A stretch of 64,000 bases of DNA from Desulfallas thermosapovorans DSM 6562. GTDB taxonomy: Bacteria > Bacillota > Desulfotomaculia > Desulfotomaculales > Desulfallaceae. The notes beneath the pieces are model-generated. The model searched no databases. It was not told where the DNA came from and saw only the letters and a program-made list of their open reading frames with translations. The DNA lies in the NCBI RefSeq assembly GCF_008124625.1, contig NZ_VNHM01000006.1, positions 1-64,000 on the forward strand, read 5' to 3'. How positions within the stretch are numbered: the first letter of the stretch is position 1; each line of letters starts with the position of its first letter. Positions 54,952-61,375 of the stretch are shown piece after piece. Made by a program: the position numbers and the translations under genes.

Positions 54952-56466
54952 GTGATATCTAAACTTCAATCACTAAAAAACCAGTTGGTTGTCATAGTGT
55001 TGATAGCTTTACTATTACCCTCAGCAACAATGCTCTATGATATATACTATGCATCCAAGTCGGACGAGGTATTACTGGCCGAAACCGAAAATAAACTGGA
55101 ACAGATAACCAACCTGGTGGCAAGCGAGATATATAATCAATTGGATAAAGAGGGAAAAGCATATAATGATGAAGAATTGGTCAGAGTTTTCAAATCGGTG
55201 GCGGTACCCCTGACCACCAGCAATTACCCCGGTGTTCGCCTGGGCCTGTATCTAACCGACAGCGCCCAAATAACCATTGAAGGTTACCTGCACGAGTTCG
55301 GCGAGCGGCTACCCGAAGAAAAACACCAGCGGGACCGGCGCATATACAATGAGGCCAAAGAAGGCATCGCTGCTGTACAGGCCAGTGGCACCCCCATTAC
55401 CCGGCTGGGCAACACCTGGGATGATCAATTCCTGGAACATCTTGTTCCCATCAAAACAAACGACCAAATGGTAGCCGTTTTGTGGGCCGAAGAGAGGATG
55501 CACCCGATTTTTGCCAAGAGCAAACACGTACGTTTAGCGGTGCGTTACGTTGTATTTACTGTTTTCGGCCTGGGTGTCTGCTTTACCTTACTAACCCTAA
55601 GCAATATGATGAACCGTGTACGCTTAATTAAAGACGGCCTGCTGCAACTACAAAAAAACTTAAATAATAAGCTGCCCGAATTACCGGGAGAAATGGGCCA
55701 GATCACCAGGGCCATCAATAAAATGGCCTGCGGGCTCATTGAAAAGGAACAGGTGATTGAGCATTACAAACGCCAGGAAGACCTCCTGGCCATGGGACGC
55801 CTGACCACTGAAATTGCCCATGAATTGCGGGCACCGGTTAGTATCATCCAGGCTACTGCCGAGGCCATGGAAGTAAGCGCCAAAGATGCGTCGGAGATGA
55901 AAGACTTTATTGACAGAATAGGGCAGCAGGTGGACCGGCACAATAAGCTGATTAATGAATTGCTTGAATTCGGACGTCCCAATCCCGGGGTGGTGGAGGT
56001 ATTTGATTTAAACGTACTGATTAACGATGTATTATCATATGTCAAACCACTGATTGAGAAAAATAATATCTTACTTGATTGTAAAAATACCGTTACGGGG
56101 CCGCTTCTTTTGGACGGTAATGCGGATAAGCTAAAACAGGTGTTTATCAATTTAATTGTCAACGCCATTGAGGCCATGGATAATGAAGGAAAGTTAACCA
56201 TTGGAATTCAAACCGAAGGGGATATGGCCGTGATAACCATCCAGGATACGGGTAAGGGCATACCTCAGGAAGACCTGGAAAACATATTTGAACCCTTTTA
56301 TACCAGGAAGGCCAAGGGTAACGGACTGGGCCTGGCCATTAGTAAACGAATCATTCAAATACATGGGGGCTCAATTAAAGTGGAAAGCAAGGCGGACAGC
56401 GGAAGCATATTTACAGTACGCCTGCCGGTACAAAATAGACACACCTCCCCGGTAGACAATAACTAA
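54952..56466 (+). CDS. Membrane sensor histidine kinase (NtrB-like)
   Basis: A 504-aa kinase: membrane helices at about residues 10-29 and 198-215, an extracytoplasmic domain of about 165 residues between them, a HAMP-like linker, HisKA with EIAHELRAPVSII, and a HATPase domain with NLIVNAIEAMD, DTGKGI and KGNGLGLAI. No regulator gene is adjacent; the nearest orphan receiver is at 59626-60033. The GTG start has AAAGGA about eleven bases upstream. It is divergent from the MetE-like gene. The signal is unknown. Confidence 0.88.
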   Translation: MISKLQSLKNQLVVIVLIALLLPSATMLYDIYYASKSDEVLLAETENKLEQITNLVASEIYNQLDKEGKAYNDEELVRVFKSVAVPLTTSNYPGVRLGLYLTDSAQITIEGYLHEFGERLPEEKHQRDRRIYNEAKEGIAAVQASGTPITRLGNTWDDQFLEHLVPIKTNDQMVAVLWAEERMHPIFAKSKHVRLAVRYVVFTVFGLGVCFTLLTLSNMMNRVRLIKDGLLQLQKNLNNKLPELPGEMGQITRAINKMACGLIEKEQVIEHYKRQEDLLAMGRLTTEIAHELRAPVSIIQATAEAMEVSAKDASEMKDFIDRIGQQVDRHNKLINELLEFGRPNPGVVEVFDLNVLINDVLSYVKPLIEKNNILLDCKNTVTGPLLLDGNADKLKQVFINLIVNAIEAMDNEGKLTIGIQTEGDMAVITIQDTGKGIPQEDLENIFEPFYTRKAKGNGLGLAISKRIIQIHGGSIKVESKADSGSIFTVRLPVQNRHTSPVDNN

Positions 56467-56531
56467 TTACACAGATGTTCTTCCGGCTTCAAAAGAATAT
56501 GTGAACAGGTTCTCAAACAGCACAAAAAAAG

Positions 56532-56554
56532 GCCCCCTCTTCAGGGGGCTTTTG
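56532..56554 (+). terminator. Terminator of the sensor kinase gene
   Basis: GCCCCCT (56532-56538) pairs with AGGGGGC (56543-56549), flanked by seven A and a TTTTG tail; it can work in both directions. Confidence 0.88.
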
Positions 56555-56576
56555 AATGAGGAGAGGAGAGTCTATA

Positions 56577-56879
56577 TTAAAGCCCTGGAGGTCTTGTCCT
56601 CCAAACAAGGCTGGGATTATCGGGGTTCCAGTACGCATCACATTCCAGGCAGCAATACTTCCCCAAAGGAGGTATACAACATATAATCATCCCACCAATG
56701 AAAGTAAAGGGAATTAATATACGTCCCAGGGGGTAAATATAGCCTACCAGGTACAAAATCAACGAAACGCCTATACCCAGGCCCAAACCCGCAGCAAATC
56801 TAACAATGCGCCCTGTGGTTGTATCAGTTGAACCGCAAGACGGACAAGGAGGCGTTTCAATTCTAATCAACCGTTTCAT
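56577..56879 (-). CDS. Zinc-ribbon membrane protein, 100 aa
   Basis: CPSCGSTDTTTGR near the N-terminus and CCLECDAYW near the C-terminus can together form a zinc site; between them lie two hydrophobic helices (about residues 28-47 and 52-72). AAGGGAGGG precedes the ATG at 56879. I do not recognise a defined family. It stands alone between two terminators. Confidence 0.72.
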   Translation of the reverse strand: MKRLIRIETPPCPSCGSTDTTTGRIVRFAAGLGLGIGVSLILYLVGYIYPLGRILIPFTFIGGMIICCIPPLGKYCCLECDAYWNPDNPSLVWRTRPPGL

Positions 56880-57024
56880 GCCAATCCCTCCCTTAACCGA
56901 GGAAACAAAGGTTAATACCACTAATCTTTGTGACAAATTTATAATAACGTTAATAAAAAAGTGCACAATATATAATTGGAGATTTATGCATTAATTGATT
57001 TCTGTTAAAGGTAACTTTTGGTGG

Positions 57025-57056
57025 GGGAAAGTCCCGGCGTAAACCTGGACTTTCCC
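57025..57056. repeat. Inverted repeat downstream of the TauE gene
   Basis: GGGAAAGTCC (57025-57034) pairs perfectly with GGACTTTCCC (57047-57056). No T-run follows on the minus strand. It may stabilise the 3' end of the transporter mRNA. Confidence 0.5.
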
Positions 57057-57095
57057 TGTATAACTGTAATTGTCTCTGGAGATTATGTCCAATTA

Positions 57096-58295
57096 TTAAG
57101 CTTTAATTTGCGCCTGCTGCTCCGCTTGGCGTTTTTCACGCCTTTCCTTCATAATACCCATCGCCAGCAGGTAGAGAATATAACCGCTAATACCGCACGC
57201 CGCCGTCATAATTACCACACAGCCCACCGTGTTGATTGTATTGTATGTCTGGAAGGCCTGCCACCAGTCGGGCCGGTTGGCTACGTTCAGCATATAATGC
57301 TGCATTTGCTCCGGGTATTGCAGCATAATCTTGGCCTGGTTTCCGGTAATACCCTGGGCTGCCAGCACCTCCAGCATGCCCTTTTCATATACCTTTGAGT
57401 AGTTGGAAGCCACCTGTTTCAGCACCACCGAGGTAAAGGCAAAGAAGCACGCAATGGAGTAAACCAGGCGAATGGTGAGACCATAAACGTACTTGGTGCA
57501 AATGGTACCGAACTGGGCGCCCACAGCTGCACCGCACAGCATCAGGGTAGCTGCTGCCAGTTCCACCATCCCCTTGGCGCCGTATGTGAAACCACCGTAA
57601 GCCCCCGAGAACATTACCTCGAACAGGTCGGTGCCCACGGCTACCTTGGTGGGAACACCAACCAGGTAGATCAGGGCGGGGACCCGCAGCAGGCCGCCGC
57701 CGATACCCAGGATACCAGCTACGAAACCGGTGAAAATGCCCAGGAAAATAAGCGCCCAAACCGAGATGTGCATGCGAGCGGTTTTGCAGTAAATTACCGG
57801 CCACACGTTCAGGTTGTTTTGAATCCACCTGGACAACCTGTTACCGACCAGGTCTTTAACTTCTTTACCGGTTTCCTTTTCCATCTTCTTGGCACCGAGA
57901 TATTCCCTCAGCATAAAGAAGAACATACAGAACAGTAATACCATGTAGATGTATCGAACCACCGGCCCGGCCAGGCCTATGCTGTTCAAGAACATCAGCA
58001 CCTGGGCGCCCACCTCGACACCCGACATAGTTCCTATCAGCATGGTTAATGCAATAATCACGCTGACGTGGCCGAATCGCCAGTGCCTGAAAGTTGATAC
58101 AATGGATTTACCGGCAACGTGGGCCATATCGGTACCCACTGCATAAACCATCGGAAATCCGAAAAGGTTCAGGGCCGGTGTTACCAGCCATGCCCCGCCA
58201 AGACCGAAGTAACCACCAACAACACCTACGGTAAAACCGATTAAAACGAGCGGCCACCAAGCCATTTCCACACCGCTCATTGGCATGGTCATCAT
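57096..58295 (-). CDS. TauE/SafE family anion exporter
   Basis: A membrane protein of about 399 aa with eight or more helices. Two TauE repeats are seen: LIGFTVGVVGGYFGLGGAWLV and LGIFTGFVAGILGIGGGLLR. The family exports sulfite, sulfoacetate and similar organosulfur or oxyanions. The long middle loop and C-terminal extension match the long form seen in sulfate reducers, from memory. The ATG at 58295 has GGAGGT ten bases upstream; an ATG at 58313 overlaps the site. It is third in a three-gene unit with two tiny membrane proteins behind leader copy 1. Confidence 0.9.
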   Translation of the reverse strand: MMTMPMSGVEMAWWPLVLIGFTVGVVGGYFGLGGAWLVTPALNLFGFPMVYAVGTDMAHVAGKSIVSTFRHWRFGHVSVIIALTMLIGTMSGVEVGAQVLMFLNSIGLAGPVVRYIYMVLLFCMFFFMLREYLGAKKMEKETGKEVKDLVGNRLSRWIQNNLNVWPVIYCKTARMHISVWALIFLGIFTGFVAGILGIGGGLLRVPALIYLVGVPTKVAVGTDLFEVMFSGAYGGFTYGAKGMVELAAATLMLCGAAVGAQFGTICTKYVYGLTIRLVYSIACFFAFTSVVLKQVASNYSKVYEKGMLEVLAAQGITGNQAKIMLQYPEQMQHYMLNVANRPDWWQAFQTYNTINTVGCVVIMTAACGISGYILYLLAMGIMKERREKRQAEQQAQIKA

Positions 58296-58384
58296 ATCTA
58301 TACCCACCTCCATTTATGGCAAATTATCAACTGATTACAAACTTTCGATTATGATTTTATGACAATTGCTGAAAAAACACCCAA

Positions 58385-58585
58385 CTAGGCTTTTCCCTGC
58401 TGCTCATCAATTAAATCTTCATATTCCTTCTTGTATTCGCCGAGATGAATACCCAAAACCCTGAACAATACATCAGCTACCACAGCAAATATCGTCCCGA
58501 ACACTGCCATGTACAGTGGGACAATAAAGCCTCCTAAAATAGGATTGCTGGCCTGATAGGTATGATACCAGTCAAAAAAACCCAT
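58385..58585 (-). CDS. Small membrane protein next to the TauE gene, 66 aa
   Basis: One or two hydrophobic helices (about residues 15-45, GGFIVPLYMAVFGTIFAVVA) with an aromatic N-terminus MGFFDWYHTYQ and a charged C-terminal tail. AAAGGAGGT precedes the ATG. It is probably a partner or assembly factor of the transporter, judged from position and strand only. Confidence 0.82.
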   Translation of the reverse strand: MGFFDWYHTYQASNPILGGFIVPLYMAVFGTIFAVVADVLFRVLGIHLGEYKKEYEDLIDEQQGKA

Positions 58586-58644
58586 ACCTTGTACCTCCTT
58601 TCATTTACCGGTTTGCCATTATTGCCATTTATGATAACAATTGA

Positions 58645-58740
58645 TTAGTTCAGGAATTTCAAAGTGGCCATGGTGTACAGCCAATAGCCGACACAACCAA
58701 TGCAGCTTACTACCATGAATGCCTGGGCCAGAAATTTCAT
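58645..58740 (-). CDS. Micro membrane protein, 31 aa
   Basis: After GGGAGGTGATGGTTT, an ATG opens a 31-codon frame MKFLAQAFMVVSCIGCVGYW and ending TMATLKFLN. It is a single membrane helix with a CxxC pair. The strong ribosome site and its place as first gene after the leader argue for a real protein. Likely a transporter accessory, by context. Confidence 0.75.
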   Translation of the reverse strand: MKFLAQAFMVVSCIGCVGYWLYTMATLKFLN

Positions 58741-58869
58741 AAACCATCACCTCCCTTACCGGATGTGAACGTTGGCACTTTCACAAGAATAACTTAACCT
58801 AATCTCCCCCTTTCGCTTTATCCTGGCCACCCATCATGGTAATGATGGAGGCAAAACTTTTGTGGAAAC

Positions 58870-58938
58870 AAAAATAAGCCGGGCACACCTCACCACTACT
58901 TGGTAAGAATACCCAGCTTATCGTTGTCCGATTCAGCC
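58870..58938 (-). promoter_or_regulatory. Leader hairpin plus terminator, copy 1 (upstream of the TauE unit)
   Basis: The 24-nt element (58915-58938) has outer arms GGCT/AGCT, a GA/A internal loop, inner stem ATCG/CGAT and loop GACAA. Its last four bases form the base of a terminator whose eight-pair stem joins 58912-58919 to 58876-58883, with an inner CTTACC/GGTGAG stem and a T-run (58870-58874). It starts about 20 nt after the predicted transcription start. The same element recurs at 60172, 61051 and 61217. Confidence 0.75.
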
Positions 58939-58965
58939 TTTTTATTAAATTCTTATGTTGGGACT

Positions 58966-58994
58966 ATTATACTCCCAGCAAATATCCCAGTCAA
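58966..58994 (-). promoter_or_regulatory. Sigma-A promoter of the TauE unit
   Basis: TTGACT (58989-58994), 17-bp spacer, TATAAT (58966-58971). Between the terminator and the 31-aa gene the leader also carries a small hairpin CCATCAT/ATGATGG around 58830-58847. Confidence 0.85.
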
Positions 58995-59056
58995 TAGTTT
59001 TTGTAAAATTTATCACAATTTAGTTGTAATTTTTTTATGCACTGGCTATTTTTAAA

Positions 59057-59085
59057 TTGACTAGCCTGTTTTTTCTTTCTAAAAT
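59057..59085 (+). promoter_or_regulatory. Divergent promoter for the 43-aa gene
   Basis: TTGACT (59057-59062), 17-bp spacer, TAAAAT (59080-59085), pointing away from the TauE unit. Confidence 0.7.
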
Positions 59086-59133
59086 ATATCTTGGGGGATT
59101 GTGATTAAGGATAACGGGGGGAGTGAGGCTACG

Positions 59134-59265
59134 TTGTGGGAAGATGATTACATGGAGGAAGAAAAAACCAGCCTGCTGCAGGAAATTGTTGATGTCTTCG
59201 GTATTTACGCCATCTCATTTTCATGGATCTATTTCTGCATCCATTATTACGGACCGGTATGGTGA
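59134..59265 (+). CDS. Small acidic membrane protein, 43 aa
   Basis: The frame reads WEDDYMEEEKTSLLQEIVDV, then a membrane helix rich in aromatic residues (ISFSWIYFCIHYYGPVW). The TTG at 59134 has GAGG five bases upstream; an in-frame GTG at 59101 would add eleven residues but begins about ten bases from the predicted transcription start. It has its own promoter. The acidic head plus helix is like subunit-type miniproteins. The function is unknown. Confidence 0.65.
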   Translation: MWEDDYMEEEKTSLLQEIVDVFGIYAISFSWIYFCIHYYGPVW

Positions 59266-59283
59266 TAGCTAACAACAAAAACG

Positions 59284-59324
59284 AAAAAGAAAAGCACGCT
59301 AAACTGCTATTTCCTTTTGCGTGC
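59284..59324 (-). terminator. Terminator of the receiver-DUF2292 unit
   Basis: On the minus strand GCACGC (59319-59324) pairs with GCGTGC (59294-59299), followed by TTTTCTTTTT. Confidence 0.8.
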
Positions 59325-59365
59325 GTCACACCCCTTCAAGCTACGTTGTGACTATTAACTCCATT

Positions 59366-59569
59366 TCAACGAATAATTTTGTTCCCGGGGCTTGGAGGGG
59401 TGGTATCCTTTTCACCCAACCTCAAAGTTTTAATAGCCTCGTATATTAAAACCGGCTGGCCGTTTTCAACCCTTACCCTTACTTCGCCCCATTCAAGTTG
59501 TCTTAAGAAACGGATTAATTGCTTTTCCCGGTTGGTCAGCGGTTTGGAGTTTTCGGTTCTTGAGGGCAT
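59366..59569 (-). CDS. DUF2292/YezD family protein (copy C)
   Basis: A 67-aa protein with the family core NREKQLIRFLRQLEWGEVRV and RVENGQPVLIYEAIKTLRL. It is about 85 percent identical by eye to the copy at 60337 over the core. The family is small, soluble and often found near sulfur-assimilation genes in Bacilli; the function is unknown. GGGAGGGG precedes the ATG. It follows the receiver gene by 56 bp. Confidence 0.88.
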   Translation of the reverse strand: MPSRTENSKPLTNREKQLIRFLRQLEWGEVRVRVENGQPVLIYEAIKTLRLGEKDTTPPSPGNKIIR

Positions 59570-59625
59570 AAAATCCCCTCCCGGTTAAGATGAAATTAGG
59601 ACAAAGCTACAGAACACAATGACTA

Positions 59626-60033
59626 TTAATCATGGTGATTATTCCAGGGTATAGTCTGGTCACTTTCCACAGATTCACCTGATAACAATCGCCGCACCGT
59701 TTCTCGTAAATTAGTAGTTTTAAGGGGTTTAGTCAAATAACCGGTGGCACCCCTATCCATCGCCTCCAGGGCTATGGACATGGAACTGTAACCTGTCATG
59801 ATGAGCACCGGTACATTGGAATCAATTTTACGTATTTGTTCTAAAATTTCCAACCCATTGCTTTCCGCCATCTTAATATCCAACAGTACCAGATCAACCG
59901 GGTTACTGCTAAAAATACCCAGCCCCTCATGACCACTGGTGGTTGTCATTACTTCATAACCGTCCTGGGTCAATAGTTTATCCAGCGCCCAGCACATTCC
60001 CTCTTCGTCGTCAATGATCAAAATTCTCTTCAT
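59626..60033 (-). CDS. Single-domain response regulator
   Basis: A 135-aa receiver of the NtrC type: KRILIIDDEEGMCWALDKLL with the acidic pair, phospho-Asp in LVLLDIKMAESNG, Thr in LIMTGYSS and Lys in GYLTKPLKT. There is no output domain, so it acts through another protein. AGGAGGGG precedes the ATG at 60033. It is preceded by leader copy 2 with its own promoter. The unpaired kinase at 54952 is a possible partner. Confidence 0.92.
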   Translation of the reverse strand: MKRILIIDDEEGMCWALDKLLTQDGYEVMTTTSGHEGLGIFSSNPVDLVLLDIKMAESNGLEILEQIRKIDSNVPVLIMTGYSSMSIALEAMDRGATGYLTKPLKTTNLRETVRRLLSGESVESDQTIPWNNHHD

Positions 60034-60121
60034 TTTACCCCTCCTGCCAGTCATTGTAAATATCACAACGTTGCTATCCAATTGAAGATGCCATCATTTT
60101 ATATTATCTGTATATATTTGT

Positions 60122-60195
60122 AAAAAAATAAAGGCCGGATATCCCATGATAAACAAAACATGAAAAACCCGAGCCTATCGTTGTTCGAATCAGCC
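60122..60195 (-). promoter_or_regulatory. Leader hairpin plus terminator, copy 2 (upstream of the receiver)
   Basis: The element (60172-60195) has arms GGCT/GGCT, inner TTCG/CGAT with one mismatch, and loop AACAA. It is followed by a terminator in which AGGC and CGG (60169-60176, one bulged T) pair with 60132-60138 before ATTTTTTT (60122-60128). It starts about 20 nt after the predicted transcription start. Confidence 0.72.
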
Positions 60196-60216
60196 CTGCC
60201 TATTTAAATTAATTAC

Positions 60217-60245
60217 ATATTATGATAAATTTTATAATAAGTCAA
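60217..60245 (-). promoter_or_regulatory. Promoter of the receiver-DUF2292 unit
   Basis: TTGACT (60240-60245), 17-bp spacer, TAATAT (60217-60222). Confidence 0.75.
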
Positions 60246-60247
60246 TA

Positions 60248-60267
60248 TAATTGTTCAATCAATCACA
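60248..60267. repeat. 20-bp repeat, copy 1
   Basis: TAATTGTTCAATCAATCACA lies just upstream of the -35 box of the receiver promoter. An identical copy is at 60849-60868. It contains the small dyad ATTG/CAAT. Confidence 0.8.
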
Positions 60268-60336
60268 ATCTTATATGTACAGTCATAGTTTACTGTTAAT
60301 AACTTATTATATGGACTTGTACATTACCGTCTTCAA

Positions 60337-60537
60337 TTAACCGACGCTTTTGCTGCCAGTGTTCGGTAGTGCAGCACCTGCATCCCCTAACCTTAAGGTT
60401 TTAATAGCTTCGTATATTAACACCGGCTGGCCGTTTTCAACCCTTACCCTCACTTGACCCCATTCAAGTTGTCTCAAAAAACGAATTAGTTGCTTTTCAC
60501 GATTAGTTAACGATTTAGGCTTATTATTTGGGGACAT
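60337..60537 (-). CDS. DUF2292/YezD family protein (copy B)
   Basis: A 66-aa protein with core NREKQLIRFLRQLEWGQVRV and RVENGQPVLIYEAIKTLRLG, nearly identical to copy C and clearly a recent duplicate. GGGGAGGAG precedes the ATG. It lies 98 bp after copy A on the same strand and may share its transcript. Confidence 0.88.
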   Translation of the reverse strand: MSPNNKPKSLTNREKQLIRFLRQLEWGQVRVRVENGQPVLIYEAIKTLRLGDAGAALPNTGSKSVG

Positions 60538-60635
60538 AAAAACTCCTCCCCTGCCATTATTTCTTTATTTAACCTTGAACAATAGCACACAAACACATCA
60601 TCCACTGCCCGTAAGGCCTTTAAGCATGGTGATTA

Positions 60636-60830
60636 CTAGCCATTGAAAAATGTCATGCGACCCTTTTTCCTGGGTTGCTGTATTTCCACGGGTTGTTCTT
60701 CCAACTTAAATGTCCTTATTGCTTCACATATTAATACCGGTTTTCCTTCCTCAACGCGCACATTAACCTCGCCCCAACCGAGGTCCCTAATAAATTTAAT
60801 CAATTGTTTCTCTGATTTATCTAATGGCAC
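60636..60830 (-). CDS. DUF2292/YezD family protein (copy A)
   Basis: A 64-aa, more divergent copy: DKSEKQLIKFIRDLGWGEVNV and RVEEGKPVLICEAIRTFKL, with a longer basic tail (RKKGRMTFFNG) not seen in the other two. The GTG at 60830 lies four to five bases after GGGGGGAGG; codons further upstream overlap that site. It has a good promoter at 60868-60896 and a 30-nt leader without the hairpin element. Confidence 0.85.
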   Translation of the reverse strand: MPLDKSEKQLIKFIRDLGWGEVNVRVEEGKPVLICEAIRTFKLEEQPVEIQQPRKKGRMTFFNG

Positions 60831-60848
60831 ATATCCTCCCCCCAAGTT

Positions 60849-60868
60849 TAATTGTTCAATCAATCACA
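60849..60868. repeat. 20-bp repeat, copy 2
   Basis: Identical to 60248-60267. Here it lies immediately downstream of the -10 box of the copy A promoter, covering the transcription start. Confidence 0.8.
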
Positions 60869-60896
60869 TAGTAACACCCTTCAAGCGGATGGTCAA
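60868..60896 (-). promoter_or_regulatory. Promoter of the DUF2292 copy A/B unit
   Basis: TTGACC (60891-60896), 17-bp spacer, TACTAT (60868-60873). Confidence 0.7.
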
Positions 60897-61000
60897 TATA
60901 GCCCTTGCGAAAATATGTCTATAATTAAATAAAAAACCTTATATAAATTATTTTATATTATTTTTTTTACATAACACTTTAAATTTTTTACTTGTACCTA

Positions 61001-61029
61001 TTGACACAAAGGAAAACTGGTGCTAGAAT
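61001..61029 (+). promoter_or_regulatory. Promoter of the tandem-leader unit
   Basis: TTGACA (61001-61006), 17-bp spacer, TAGAAT (61024-61029). Confidence 0.85.
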
Positions 61030-61050
61030 AATGAAAAATATCACAAACGT

Positions 61051-61103
61051 AGCCGAATCGAACAACGATAGGCTGGCAATAATCATTGTCAGCCTATTTT
61101 TTA
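61051..61103 (+). promoter_or_regulatory. Leader hairpin plus terminator, copy 3
   Basis: The element (61051-61074) has perfect arms AGCC/GGCT, inner ATCG/CGAT and loop AACAA. A strong terminator follows: 61068-61080 pairs with 61085-61097 (one wobble), then six T. The element starts about 15 nt after the predicted transcription start. Confidence 0.8.
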
Positions 61104-61216
61104 TCCTTATCGCTATCCCCCCCTGCGGTAGGATAACCGACATCATTAAGACATCATTAAGAAGATTTATCTAATGGAAAAAAAACTAAATAAACCCCCA
61201 AAGTCAGTTTAACGTT

Positions 61217-61273
61217 GGCTGAATCGAACAACGATAGGCCGGCACGTTATCCCAGCGTGCCGGCCTTAATTAT
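61217..61273 (+). promoter_or_regulatory. Leader hairpin plus terminator, copy 4 (tandem with copy 3)
   Basis: The element (61217-61240) has arms GGCT/GGCC, inner ATCG/CGAT and loop AACAA. The terminator stem AGGCCGGCACG (61236-61246) pairs perfectly with 61256-61266; the tail is only moderately T-rich. No separate promoter is seen, so copies 3 and 4 probably lie on one transcript. Between them lies an 11-bp tandem repeat GACATCATTAA (61139-61160). Confidence 0.78.
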
Positions 61274-61375
61274 TTACATCAGGGAGTTTTTGTTGCCGTT
61301 AAATTCATACCTTACGGACTTTAATGAAAAACCGCTCAATTTATAATCGATTCTTTATTAAAGGAGGGATTGTAT

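Noticed and set aside
58738-58938. Known riboswitch class (SAM, cobalamin, molybdenum cofactor, c-di-GMP) in the TauE leader
   Set aside because: None of the conserved cores I know from these classes is visible; the leader has only the 24-nt hairpin, a terminator and one small extra hairpin.
61033-61174. A 47-codon frame (MKNITNVAESNNDR...) with a membrane-helix-like middle running through leader copy 3
   Set aside because: The matching part is the conserved RNA element. In the other three copies the reading frame is not kept outside it, base changes follow pairing rather than codons, and there is no ribosome site before the ATG. A short leader peptide reading A-E-S-N-N-D-R cannot be fully ruled out.
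58915-61240. ANTAR or BglG-type RAT target sites
   Set aside because: ANTAR targets have paired hexaloop hairpins with A1 and G4, and RAT sites have a different longer conserved sequence. The RACAA pentaloop with GA/A internal loop fits neither.
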